This document shows, piece after piece, positions 39,064 through 47,492 of a DNA stretch of 64,000 nt. The translations under genes were made by a program, and so were the position numbers. The notes under the pieces are model-generated. The model searched no databases, was not told where the DNA came from, and saw nothing but the letters and a program-made list of their open reading frames with translations. This DNA comes from JACVRW01 sp963837445. GTDB taxonomy: Bacteria; Actinomycetota; Thermoleophilia; Solirubrobacterales; Thermoleophilaceae. Each line of letters starts with the position of its first letter. Position 1 is the first letter of the stretch. Where the stretch lies: positions 496,001 through 560,000 of the forward strand of contig CAWINK010000002.1 of the NCBI GenBank assembly GCA_963837445.1, given 5' to 3'.

Positions 39064-40238
39064 GCACGGCACAGGCACAACCCCACGTGGAAGCCACCTC
39101 CGACCGCGAGCTCGAGCTGCTCGAGCTCCACAAGCCGCTCCTGCGGTTCGACCGCCAGTACGACTACAGGCTGAGCTCCGTGCGCGGGGTCGTGGACAAC
39201 CCCGGCAACCTCCTGATGACGAAGCACGGGGAGGTGATCGCCCGGGTGGGCGGCGACCCGCCGCTCACGCTCGACCTGCTGACCGCATATCCGGACGAGC
39301 GCGAGCCCCGCGCCGACGACCAGCTCTGCTTCGCGCCCGACGTGCAGGGCGACGCCCGCGCGATGGAGGATCGGCCCGAGCTTGCCGGCCGGCTCTACGG
39401 CCGCGTGGTCGAGGAGGGCGGCCGCACGTGGCTCCAGTACTGGTTCTGGCTCTACTACAACCCGAAGAACCTGTTCGGGTTCGGCAAGCACGAGGGCGAC
39501 TGGGAGATGGTCCAGATCGGCCTCGGGGCGAGCGGGGAGCCCGAGCTGATCGGGTACGCGCAGCACAACTCCGGCGAGTCGAGGAAGCCCCACCAGGTGG
39601 AGTGGGTGGAGCGCGATGGTGGGCGGCACCCGGTGGTCTACGTCTCGCCGTACTCGCACGCGTCGTACTTCGAGGCCGGCACCCACCCGTACCCGATCGG
39701 GATCGACCACCCGGCGGGCGGCGGGCCGGAGGACTGGCTGCCGGTCGAGCGCTTCGGCGACTGGGTCAACTGGCCGGGCCACTGGGGCAACTCCGAGCGC
39801 GTGATCGCCAAGCGGATCGGCAACGGCCCGTCGAGCCCGTCGCGGCAGAACCCGAAGTGGAGGAGCCCGAAGGCATTCCAGCAACAGCTTCGGGCGCGCT
39901 GGCTGCTGGCCAAGATCGGGCGGCTCATGCACCTGGTCGGCAAGCTGTCGTACCCGCCGCCGCCGGAGCTGTCCGCGCGCATGGTGGGCCGTCGCTGCGT
40001 CGTGAGCTACCGGACGCCGAGCCGGCGCGCTCGCCACCTCTACCTCACCGTCCATGACGGTCAGCGCGTGGTCTCGAGTCGCACCATTCGCTGCGCGGGC
40101 GACGGGGCTGAGGAGATCATCCGGCTCGAGCGTGTGCCGCGCGAGCCGGTCGTGTGCGGCAGCACCTTCAACAAACTGCGGCAGCGCAGCGACGTGGCGG
40201 ACACTGTGGCCGCCCAGGAAGATCCGGCGCAGCCATGA
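39060..40238 (+). CDS. Vps62-like protein
   Basis: 392 residues from TTG. The central region matches the Vps62/DUF946-like pattern: WLQYWFWLYYNPKN, FGKHEGDWEMVQIGL, YAQHNSGESRKPHQVEW and HPVVYVSPYSHASYFEAGTH. Repeated His/Glu/Asp residues hint at a metal-bound or hydrolase-like fold. The C-terminal 100 residues are basic. No signal peptide or membrane segment is seen. Biochemical function of bacterial members is unknown. It is the middle gene of a three-gene operon with 4-base overlaps on both sides. Confidence 0.8.
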   Translation: MSTAQAQPHVEATSDRELELLELHKPLLRFDRQYDYRLSSVRGVVDNPGNLLMTKHGEVIARVGGDPPLTLDLLTAYPDEREPRADDQLCFAPDVQGDARAMEDRPELAGRLYGRVVEEGGRTWLQYWFWLYYNPKNLFGFGKHEGDWEMVQIGLGASGEPELIGYAQHNSGESRKPHQVEWVERDGGRHPVVYVSPYSHASYFEAGTHPYPIGIDHPAGGGPEDWLPVERFGDWVNWPGHWGNSERVIAKRIGNGPSSPSRQNPKWRSPKAFQQQLRARWLLAKIGRLMHLVGKLSYPPPPELSARMVGRRCVVSYRTPSRRARHLYLTVHDGQRVVSSRTIRCAGDGAEEIIRLERVPREPVVCGSTFNKLRQRSDVADTVAAQEDPAQP

Positions 40239-42562
40239 GCGTGATGGGACAGGCCCCCGAGGCCCCGCCCGCCGTCGCGCCGGTTCCCGCCGCGCCGGAC
40301 CATGCCGACACCGTCGAGCTTCGGCTCGCGCTCGTCTGTTACGGGGGCGTCTCGCTCGCCATCTACATGCACGGCGTGACCAAGGAGATCCAGAAGCTCG
40401 TGGCCGCGTCGAAGGCGTACGAGCAGGACCAGAGCTCGTGCCCCTTCGACCCAGGCGAGACCGAGCGGGCGTACTGGAACGCCCTGCGGGACCTCGAGAC
40501 GCGCGACCGCGTGCGCACCCGCGTGGTGGTGGACGTGATCGCGGGAACGTCCGCCGGCGGGATCAACGGGATCATCCTCGCCAAGGCGCTCGCGCACGAC
40601 CTCCCGCAGGACTCGCTACGCGACGTCTGGCTGGAGCGCGGCGACATCAAGCAGCTCATGGCGTCGCGCGCCGCCCGGGCGGTGCCGTTCCTGCCCCTGA
40701 AGCTCCTCACATGGGCGGGTGTCGCGGCGGTGAAGGGCCGGCTCGATCCGCCGCTCGACGGCGACCGCATGTTCAAGTGGATCCGGGAGGCGCTCCTGGA
40801 GATGGACAAGGGCCAGGAGCCGGGCGCCACGCTGATGCCGGAACAGCACCAGCTCGAGCTGTACGTGACGCTCACCGACTTCTACGGCTACTACCGGGGC
40901 GTTCCGACCTACGACCCGGTGCGCGTGAAGGACCGCCGCCACCGGCATGTGCTCGTGTTCTCCTACTCGGACGTCAAGGACCAGCTGAGCGACGACTGGA
41001 ACTCGGAGCTCGCGTTCGCCGCGCGGGCCACCTCCTGCTTTCCTGGGGCGTTTCCGCCGATCAACCTCGCGAACATCACCGAGAACGTGCCGGACTGGGA
41101 GGGCTCGCAGCGCTTCAAGGACGAGTTCTGGTCGATCTACCCGCTCTCCGATGCCGACGTCGAGAGGACCCATTTCGTGGACGGCGGCGTGCTCGACAAC
41201 TTCCCGTTCCGCCACGCGGTCGACGCGGTCCGGTCGCGTCCCGCCTCGCTCGAGGTGGACCGGCGGCTGATCTACATCGAGCCCCACCCGGCCGCGATGA
41301 AGGAGCCGCCGGAGGGGAGCTCGCCCACGGTCCGCGCGACCGTGACCGGCGGACTGTCGGCCCTGCCGCGCCACGAGCCGATCCTCGACGACCTGCTCGA
41401 GCTGCGCCGCTTCAACGACCGCGTGGAGCGAGTGAACAACGTGATCGAGGCCGCGGGGGCCGAGATCTTCAATCTCGCGGACGTGCCGCTGGACGCCGCC
41501 GGCTACGCCGCGGCGAGGGACAAGGCCATGGAGGCGGCGAACACCGGGTTCGCCTATGCCACCTACACCGAGCTGAAGCTGCACTCGGTCGTCGAGCGCT
41601 TCGCCGAGCTGGCGTGCGAGGTCTGTCACTTCCCGGCCGACTCGAACCACGCCTTCTTCGTCGAGGACGTGCTCACCGAGTGGGCGGACCGCCGCGGCCT
41701 TCTAAAGCCTCGGATCGAGCCCGATTCGGACCAGGTCGAGTTCCTGAAGGCCTTCGACCTCGCGTACGCGGAGCGACGCCTTCGCTTTGTCATCCGGTAC
41801 GTGAGCTCGCGCTACGAGGAGGGGGTCGAGCGCGACAGCCTCAACAAGGCGAAGGAGCTCCTCTATGGCCAGATCGCGGAGCTCCGGCAGGCCGCCGCCG
41901 ACGCCGGAGAGGGCAAGCGCGGCGAAGCGGTTCGCGGCCTCTTCGAGGCCAAGGACCTGAGTACGCGGATCGACAGCGAAGACCGGAAGCCCGATGAGGT
42001 GGTCCGCGAGTTCGTGGACGAGCACGCCGACGACCTCGACGGGATGCGCGACGCGCTGAAGAAGTACTTCGGCGAGCGCCTGGGGGACTCCGGCATCAAC
42101 GGCTACGAGGCGCTGCTGAAGGCCACTCGCGACTGGCCGAAGGAGGACCGCGAGGGCGCGCTCGTGCGATACGTCGGCTTCCCGCTGTGGGACGTCCTGA
42201 TCTTCCCGATCAGCTCGGTGGCCGACGTGGGCGAGCTGAACAAGGTGGAGGTCGTGCGCTTCAGCCCCGAGGACGTGAGGCTGCTCAGGGCGCCCGGCCA
42301 GGAGTCCGAGCGGCCCACCGCGGAGGAGAAGCTGAAGGGCGTCGGCGCCGGCCACTTCGCGGCCTTCTTCAGCCGCGACCGGCGCGAGAACGACTACCTC
42401 TGGGGCCGCCTCGACGGGGCCGAGCGCCTGATCACCCTGCTCTTCCGCGGCGAGCCGCCCGTGGACACCTGCCACGCGGCCTTCGGCGCGATCCTCGACC
42501 AGGAGGAGCCGAACCTTGGGAAGATCCAGGACCTGATCCGGGAGCTACGCAGCCAGCTCTAG
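40235..42562 (+). CDS. Patatin-like phospholipase, long DUF3376 type
   Basis: 775 residues. An N-terminal patatin domain has the oxyanion Gly-Gly (CYGGVSLAIYMHG, residues about 35-47), the nucleophile Ser106 in VIAGTSAGGINGI and the dyad Asp316 in FVDGGVLDNFPF, so it should be an active lipid acyl hydrolase. The large helical C-terminal region (about 470-775) matches the DUF3376-type extension seen in actinobacterial patatin-like proteins. Patatins serve in lipid turnover and as membrane-damaging effectors of anti-phage systems. No nucleotide cyclase is nearby, so defence is only a possibility. It overlaps the convergent cupin gene by 18 bases. Confidence 0.9.
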   Translation: MSVMGQAPEAPPAVAPVPAAPDHADTVELRLALVCYGGVSLAIYMHGVTKEIQKLVAASKAYEQDQSSCPFDPGETERAYWNALRDLETRDRVRTRVVVDVIAGTSAGGINGIILAKALAHDLPQDSLRDVWLERGDIKQLMASRAARAVPFLPLKLLTWAGVAAVKGRLDPPLDGDRMFKWIREALLEMDKGQEPGATLMPEQHQLELYVTLTDFYGYYRGVPTYDPVRVKDRRHRHVLVFSYSDVKDQLSDDWNSELAFAARATSCFPGAFPPINLANITENVPDWEGSQRFKDEFWSIYPLSDADVERTHFVDGGVLDNFPFRHAVDAVRSRPASLEVDRRLIYIEPHPAAMKEPPEGSSPTVRATVTGGLSALPRHEPILDDLLELRRFNDRVERVNNVIEAAGAEIFNLADVPLDAAGYAAARDKAMEAANTGFAYATYTELKLHSVVERFAELACEVCHFPADSNHAFFVEDVLTEWADRRGLLKPRIEPDSDQVEFLKAFDLAYAERRLRFVIRYVSSRYEEGVERDSLNKAKELLYGQIAELRQAAADAGEGKRGEAVRGLFEAKDLSTRIDSEDRKPDEVVREFVDEHADDLDGMRDALKKYFGERLGDSGINGYEALLKATRDWPKEDREGALVRYVGFPLWDVLIFPISSVADVGELNKVEVVRFSPEDVRLLRAPGQESERPTAEEKLKGVGAGHFAAFFSRDRRENDYLWGRLDGAERLITLLFRGEPPVDTCHAAFGAILDQEEPNLGKIQDLIRELRSQL

Positions 42563-43030
42563 TCCGTACTGCGGTGCCGCTGCCGTCGTGCGGGCGATCT
42601 CGTCATCGCCCAACGGGGGCGCCGGCCCGTCGTCGGTTGCCGGGCGACCTGCCTCCCGGAAGAAGCCGTCCATGCCGGCGGGTGTGAAGCCGACGATGAT
42701 CCGGCTCGGGGTCTCTGCGGTGTTGCGGAAGTTGTGGACCGTGCCGCGGGGGACGAAGGCGAACCCGCCCGGTCCGACGGCGTGCACGTCGTCGCCGATC
42801 CGAATCTCGAAGGTCCCGTCAAGGACGTAGAAGAACTCATCCTCGCGCGTGTGGATGTGCGGAGGCGGCCCGCCGCCGGGCGCCGTGAGGTTCTCAAGGA
42901 ACACGAGGTTCCCTCCCGTGCTCTCGCCGGTCGCCTTGAAGGTCATCGTGTCGCCGACGATCCAGAGGCCCTCGCCCTCGCCTGCGGCGGAGGCATAGCC
43001 CCGGGTGGTGGCTGTGAGTGTGGAGTCCAT
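42545..43030 (-). CDS. Cupin-domain protein (quercetin dioxygenase-like)
   Basis: 161 residues from the ATG at 43030. One double-stranded beta-helix with the metal-binding set PPPHIHTREDEFFYVLDG (His, His, Glu) and PRGTVHNFRN (His). Resembles small cupins that bind a metal and act as dioxygenases, isomerases or sensors. It diverges from a LysR regulator 85 bases away, the standard layout for a LysR-controlled target gene. Confidence 0.87.
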   Translation of the reverse strand: MDSTLTATTRGYASAAGEGEGLWIVGDTMTFKATGESTGGNLVFLENLTAPGGGPPPHIHTREDEFFYVLDGTFEIRIGDDVHAVGPGGFAFVPRGTVHNFRNTAETPSRIIVGFTPAGMDGFFREAGRPATDDGPAPPLGDDEIARTTAAAPQYGLELAA

Positions 43031-43060
43031 GGGTGAATGGTCTCGGTCAGCGAGCATCAC

Positions 43061-43100
43061 TGCCACTTCAAGAAGTACTACAGGCAGTAGAGTTACTTCA
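43061..43100. promoter_or_regulatory. LysR-type operator candidates between cupin and LysR genes
   Basis: Two overlapping dyads occupy the divergent promoter: ACTTC-AA-GAAGT (43065-43076) and CTAC-N5-GTAG (43078-43090). The outer half-sites TACTTCA reappear at 43094-43100. LysR proteins usually bind interrupted palindromes in just this position. Binding is inferred from layout. Confidence 0.5.
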
Positions 43101-43114
43101 TCTCTCTCGGCGAC

Positions 43115-44026
43115 GTGCAACGCCTCCGGGCCTTCGCGCTCGTGCTGGACCTCGGCTCGGTCTCGGCCGCCGCTGGCGTCCTCGGCTACACCCAGTCGGC
43201 CGTCTCGCAGCAGCTCGCGGCACTCGAGAAGGAGGTCGGCGCCGAGCTCGTGGACCGCTCGCGGCGCCCATTCGGCGCCACGCCGGCCGGCGCGCTCCTG
43301 CGCCCGCATTTCGAGCGGGTGCTCGCCGCGGTTGGGGGTGCCGAGGCGGCCGTCGAGGACCTGCGCGGCGGCACGCTTCGCATCCGGCTCGCCGCGTTCC
43401 CGAGTGCCCTGTCTTCGTTCGTGCCCGCCGCGGTGCGCGACCTACGGCGCGGCCACCCCGATCTCGCGGTCCATGTCCTCCAGCTCGAGACGCGGGAGGC
43501 GATCGAGCGGCTCCGCGGTGGCGACGTCGACCTAGCGGTGGTCCACCACATTCCCGGCGCGGCTGTGCCGGAGACGGCAGGGCTCGAGCGGCGCCGTCTC
43601 CTCGTCGACCACCTCTATTTGGTGCTGCCCGAGGGCCACCGGCTCGCGCGGCGCGACTCCGTGAGCATCTCCGACCTGGAGGGCGAGCCGCTCATCCTGC
43701 CGCGGCGCGACACACCCGCGGGCCGCTTCCGGTCTGTGGTGGAGCAGCTCTGCGCCGAGGCCGGCTTCGCGCCGCGGGTGGCGTACGAGCTGGACGACCT
43801 CCCGGCCGTGCAGAAGTTCGTGGCCGCCGGGATCGCCGTCGTCCCGATGCACGGGCTGACGCTTGCCACGTTGCCACCCGGAACCACGACTCGTCCGCTC
43901 GCCGAGCAGCCGGCCGGCAGCCGCACGGTCGAGGCGCTCGCGCCGGCCGCGGCGCGCCCGCCGGTGGTTGACGAGCTCCTCGGACGGCTCGCGGACGCCG
44001 CCATTGGATCCTCGCCCGTTCCGTAG
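43115..44026 (+). CDS. LysR-family transcriptional regulator
   Basis: 303 residues from GTG. The N-terminal winged helix reads RLRAFALVLDLGSVSAAAGV then GYTQSAVSQQLAALEKEVGA, standard for LysR. The effector domain spans about 90-295 with ETREAIERLRGGDVDLAVV. It probably controls the divergent cupin gene, and its own gene, in response to an unknown small molecule. Confidence 0.93.
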   Translation: MQRLRAFALVLDLGSVSAAAGVLGYTQSAVSQQLAALEKEVGAELVDRSRRPFGATPAGALLRPHFERVLAAVGGAEAAVEDLRGGTLRIRLAAFPSALSSFVPAAVRDLRRGHPDLAVHVLQLETREAIERLRGGDVDLAVVHHIPGAAVPETAGLERRRLLVDHLYLVLPEGHRLARRDSVSISDLEGEPLILPRRDTPAGRFRSVVEQLCAEAGFAPRVAYELDDLPAVQKFVAAGIAVVPMHGLTLATLPPGTTTRPLAEQPAGSRTVEALAPAAARPPVVDELLGRLADAAIGSSPVP

Positions 44027-44041
44027 GGAAGCGCGGCGGGC

Positions 44042-44857
44042 CTAAGCCGCCACCGCGGCGCTCGTCCCGCGATGGCGTGCGTACATGTCCTCGACCCACT
44101 TGAACCCGGGACGGTCCTTCAGCGAGTCGCGGAACCGCCGTGACTCGGCGGTGCGCTCGTCCGGGTGAAGCTTGATGTACGGGAACTCGGGCGGCATGAC
44201 GATCGGCGCAAGGATCGAGGCGGCCGTCAGGTCCGCCACGGTGAACGACTCGCCGACGAGATAGCCGCTCGGGCTGAGGTCTGCCTCGAGCCTGTCGAAC
44301 GCCGCGCGCACCTTCGCGCGCGACTTCTCGACGGTCTCCGGCCGGATGTTGAAGCGCCATTTCACGACTCGGCAGAACAGCGGAGTGAGCATCTCGAGCA
44401 GTCCGATTCGCCGGCGCTCGGCGCCGTAGAACATCGCGAGGAACTTCTCCGGGTCCGCCAAGTTGTCGCCGAACAGCACCCGCCGCAGGTCGTGACCGCA
44501 CTGCTCGTCGAAGTAGTCCTCCAGGTCGAGCGCGCGGCTGCGCTCCTCCGGATCGGCCGGGTACAGCGGTGGGTCCGGCCAGCGGCGCTCGATCTCCTCG
44601 ATGATCTTCGTCGAATCACCGATCGCACGCCCGTTCAGCTCCAGGATCGGCACCGTGCGGCCTGTGCGCAGGCGTCGCGCCGTGAGCTCCTGCAGCGCGG
44701 GCGTGACCGCGCGGCGTACGTGCGCGACGCCCTTGTAGTCGAGCGCCCAGCGGGCCTTCTCGTTGTAGTGCGAGATCTCGAGGTGCCAGAGGACCGGCGG
44801 AGTCTCGACGCCGGGCCCCTGGAGGTGTCCGTCACGTGGCGGCATCGCTGAGTTCAT
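44042..44857 (-). CDS. Glutathione S-transferase-family protein
   Basis: 271 residues. N-terminal thioredoxin-like domain (VLWHLEISHYNEKARWALDY, then RTVPILELNGRAIGDSTKII with cis-Pro and SxE-type site), then an extended helical domain ending YLVGESFTVADLTAASIL. The SHYNEKARWALD motif is typical of a plant-like/bacterial GST subgroup. It is not closely similar to the GST-like protein at 35961. It converges on the LysR gene. Confidence 0.88.
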   Translation of the reverse strand: MNSAMPPRDGHLQGPGVETPPVLWHLEISHYNEKARWALDYKGVAHVRRAVTPALQELTARRLRTGRTVPILELNGRAIGDSTKIIEEIERRWPDPPLYPADPEERSRALDLEDYFDEQCGHDLRRVLFGDNLADPEKFLAMFYGAERRRIGLLEMLTPLFCRVVKWRFNIRPETVEKSRAKVRAAFDRLEADLSPSGYLVGESFTVADLTAASILAPIVMPPEFPYIKLHPDERTAESRRFRDSLKDRPGFKWVEDMYARHRGTSAAVAA

Positions 44858-44910
44858 AGCGCACGCGTGCCGCGAGAGGAATCCCGCTGCTCCCGACGTA
44901 CAGGACGGGC

Positions 44911-45672
44911 ATGTCGATTTCCTTGCCAGAGCAGACGCCGCAGCAGAGAAAGACCGCTCGCATCGCCGGCTGGCTCATGGCCTTGACGTTTGTCACGGCC
45001 ATCGGCGCCGCGATCTTTCTCTACGACCCGGTGCTGGGCGACACCGACTACATCCTCGGTGACGGCGAGGACACCCGCGTCACGCTGGGCGCCCTCCTCG
45101 AGATCTTCCTGATGATCGGCAACGTTGGCACGGCGGTCGTGATGTTTCCGCTCCTCAGGCGATACAGCGAAACCCTCGCGCTCAGCTACGTCGCCTCGCG
45201 CACGATCGAGGCGACGATCATCGGGGTCGGCGCGATCAGCCTGCTCTCCGTCCTCACCCTGCGCGACGACCTGGCCGCGTCGATCGGCGCGAACGGAACC
45301 TCGCTCGACATCGCGGGGCAGAGCCTGGTCGCGATCCACGACTGGACGTTCCTGTTCGGGCCGGGATTCTGCGTCGGCGTCAACGGCATCCTGCTCGGCT
45401 GGCTGATGTACCGCACTGGTTTGATGCCGCCACGGCTCGCGCTACTGGGCGTGATCGGCGGTCCGCTGATCTTCCTGTCGTCGATCGCGGTCCTGTTCGG
45501 CGCCTACGAGCAGGACGGCCTGCATGCCCTCTTCTCGGTGCCCGAGGGCGCCTTCGAGGCGGCGTTTGCGATCTATCTGATCGTCTGGGGCTTCAGGCCC
45601 TCGCCGATCCTCGACGACGCTCGGTTTACCGGAGGGGACGGCGGCTCCCTGCGCCCTGCGGCTGCGCCGTAG
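44911..45672 (+). CDS. DUF4386 membrane protein
   Basis: 253 residues with about six membrane helices: RIAGWLMALTFVTAIGAAIF first, then LLEIFLMIGNVGTAVVMFPL, TIEATIIGVGAISLLSVL, FGPGFCVGVNGILLGWLM, LALLGVIGGPLIFLSSIAVL and AFAIYLIVWGF. The arrangement and the RKTARIAG opening fit DUF4386, widespread but of unknown function. It has its own start region, divergent from the GST-like gene. Confidence 0.82.
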   Translation: MSISLPEQTPQQRKTARIAGWLMALTFVTAIGAAIFLYDPVLGDTDYILGDGEDTRVTLGALLEIFLMIGNVGTAVVMFPLLRRYSETLALSYVASRTIEATIIGVGAISLLSVLTLRDDLAASIGANGTSLDIAGQSLVAIHDWTFLFGPGFCVGVNGILLGWLMYRTGLMPPRLALLGVIGGPLIFLSSIAVLFGAYEQDGLHALFSVPEGAFEAAFAIYLIVWGFRPSPILDDARFTGGDGGSLRPAAAP

Positions 45673-45676
45673 AGGG

Positions 45677-46189
45677 TCAGGCCGATACCAGGGCGGTCAC
45701 ACCTAGCAACACGACCGCCAGGCCGGCCAGGCCCGAGGCCAGGCGCGCGTACGCTTCCTTGCGTCTCAGGGCAGGCCGCAGGTAGCGCAGGTCGTCTTCC
45801 TGTGGCTCGAGCCCAACCTTTGTCGGCGCGACGGTGACGCTCTGGCAGGTGATCGCCGTGATCAGCGCTGTGCCCGTCAGGACGATGAGAATCACGTACA
45901 GCGGGCCAACGCTGTCGAGCTGGGCCTTGAGAACGGCCGCGATCGTGAGCATGAAGCTGGCCGCGGGCGCGGCGGTCCCGGCCCGGGTGTTCATCTCTTT
46001 GGCCGCCTCGCTCAGGTCCTCGAGTACGGCGTCAAGACCCCCCGCTCGTTGCCGCGCGCTCTGTCTGAGCTCCTCCTCGGTTGGTACCTCCGGCGCACCG
46101 AACGCGAACGGGCTGGTGAGCGTCAGGATTGCGGTCGGGACGGAATGTTCGAGCAGCTTGCGCACCGTGGTGTATTCGGGTGCGGCCAA
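45677..46189 (-). CDS. Membrane protein of unknown function
   Basis: 170 residues. Predicted helices at about residues 74-90 (PAASFMLTIAAVLKAQL), 95-115 (LYVILIVLTGTALITAITC) and 150-169 (LASGLAGLAVVLLGVTALV), with soluble regions between. No family recognised. It converges on the DUF4386 gene and diverges from rpsO. Confidence 0.6.
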   Translation of the reverse strand: MAAPEYTTVRKLLEHSVPTAILTLTSPFAFGAPEVPTEEELRQSARQRAGGLDAVLEDLSEAAKEMNTRAGTAAPAASFMLTIAAVLKAQLDSVGPLYVILIVLTGTALITAITCQSVTVAPTKVGLEPQEDDLRYLRPALRRKEAYARLASGLAGLAVVLLGVTALVSA

Positions 46190-46289
46190 CCGCTTCCTCT
46201 CATCCGTTTACGCGCGGGAGCTCTGTCCGCTGAACGCCCCTCGCCACGGCGCCGGGAGCCACGAATTGCCTGCTACGGTTTCGCCTCGA

Positions 46290-46559
46290 ATGAGCCTTGC
46301 TGCCGAGAAGAAGCAGGAGATCGTCGCCAAGTACGGGCGAGCCGATGGTGACACCGGATCCACCGAGGTCCAGGTGGCGCTGCTCACTGCGCGCATCAAC
46401 GAGCTCACCGAGCATCTGCGCACGCACCGGAAGGACCATCACTCGCGTCGTGGGCTGCTGATGCTGGTGGGCAAGCGGCGCCGGCTGCTGCGCTACCTCC
46501 AGAGCTCCGACATCGACCGCTACCGGTCGCTCATCCAGGAGCTCGGCCTCCGCCGATGA
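46290..46559 (+). CDS. rpsO: 30S ribosomal protein S15
   Basis: 89 residues from the ATG at 46290; a longer frame upstream is not supported. Conserved core: TGSTEVQVALLTARINELTE, then HLRTHRKDHHSRRGLLMLVG and RRRLLRYLQ. Binds 16S rRNA early in 30S assembly. Normally next to pnp, but here 7 kb upstream of it. The stop overlaps the next start as ATGA. Confidence 0.97.
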   Translation: MSLAAEKKQEIVAKYGRADGDTGSTEVQVALLTARINELTEHLRTHRKDHHSRRGLLMLVGKRRRLLRYLQSSDIDRYRSLIQELGLRR

Positions 46560-47017
46560 TCGAGCCCGGCTCGCCGGCGCCGGACTTCACGCTTCCAGAT
46601 CAGGACGGCAACAAGGTCTCGCTTGCCGACTTCCGCGGGCGGACCGTGGTGCTCGTGTTCTATCCGTCCGACTTCAGCCCGGTCTGCACGGACCAGCTGA
46701 GCGTCTACCAGGAGGTCGCGCCTCAGCTCGAGGCGGAGGGCGCCACTCTGGTCGGCATCTCGGTTGACGGCGCCTTCTGCCACAAGGCCTTCCAGCAGCA
46801 GCTGAACGCCACCATCCCGCTGCTCGCTGACTTCCACCCGAAGGGTGAGGTCGCGAGGAGCTACGGCGTCTGGTCGGAGAAGTACGGCGTGGCCAAGCGC
46901 GCGCTCGTGATGGTGGATCCCGACGGCGTGGTCCAGTGGTCCTACTCCTCGCCGCCGCTCGAGGTGCCGGGGGCGAACCTCATCTTTGACGCGTTGGAGC
47001 AGCGCACCCCCGCCTGA
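46556..47017 (+). CDS. Peroxiredoxin (AhpE/Bcp-like)
   Basis: 153 residues. Thioredoxin-fold peroxidase: PGSPAPDFTLPDQDGNKVSL opens the domain and FYPSDFSPVCTDQ holds the peroxidatic Cys. A second Cys (DGAFCHKAF) could be the resolving residue. It probably reduces hydroperoxides using a thioredoxin or mycoredoxin. It is coupled to rpsO upstream and overlaps a DsbA-like gene downstream by 32 bases, suggesting a redox pair. Confidence 0.92.
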   Translation: MIEPGSPAPDFTLPDQDGNKVSLADFRGRTVVLVFYPSDFSPVCTDQLSVYQEVAPQLEAEGATLVGISVDGAFCHKAFQQQLNATIPLLADFHPKGEVARSYGVWSEKYGVAKRALVMVDPDGVVQWSYSSPPLEVPGANLIFDALEQRTPA

Positions 47018-47492
47018 GCCGGCCGACGACGACCACGTCCGGGGCGACGGTCCCGTGGTCATCGAGTACGCCGACCTCGAGTGCCCGTTCTGCGCGAAGG
47101 CGCACCTGATCCTCAAGGAGCTGCCGGTGAAGCGGGTCTTCCGCCACTTCCCGGTCACTTCGAAGCATCCCCGGGCGCGCGTGCTGGCGGCGGCAGCCGA
47201 GGCGGCGGGGATGCAGGGCAAGTTCTGGGAGATGCACGATTCGCTGCTGGAGGACCAGGGTCATCTCGACGACCCGCATCTGTGGGAACGGGCCAGGCGA
47301 CTGGGCCTGGATCTCGATCGGTTCGAGGATGACCGCCGCTCCTCGAAGGCGGCGGAGAGGGTCGAGCGAGACTTCAACAGCGGGATCAGGGCGGGGGTGG
47401 GCACCACGCCCACGCAGTTCCTCGACGGAGTCCCCCACCCGGGGGTGCCGGATGCAAGTTTTGGTGACGCGCTGCGTTCCACGCCTGGATGA
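46986..47492 (+). CDS. DsbA-family thioredoxin-fold oxidoreductase
   Basis: 168 residues from TTG; the start is uncertain and may be later. The active site CPFC lies in VVIEYADLECPFCAKAHLIL, and the cis-Pro loop reads GTTPTQFLDGV. FWEMHDSLLEDQGHLDDPHL supplies the inserted helical domain. No signal peptide, so it appears cytoplasmic and may reduce or oxidise thiols together with the peroxiredoxin. Its last 14 codons (DASFGDALRSTPG) recur in degenerate form at 51171-51209. Confidence 0.88.
   Translation: MTRWSSAPPPEPADDDHVRGDGPVVIEYADLECPFCAKAHLILKELPVKRVFRHFPVTSKHPRARVLAAAAEAAGMQGKFWEMHDSLLEDQGHLDDPHLWERARRLGLDLDRFEDDRRSSKAAERVERDFNSGIRAGVGTTPTQFLDGVPHPGVPDASFGDALRSTPG

Noticed and set aside
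40235..42562. Patatin as a CBASS effector
   Set aside because: No cGAS/DncV-like nucleotidyltransferase is in the operon; the nucleotidyltransferase at 9030 is 31 kb away and of another type.
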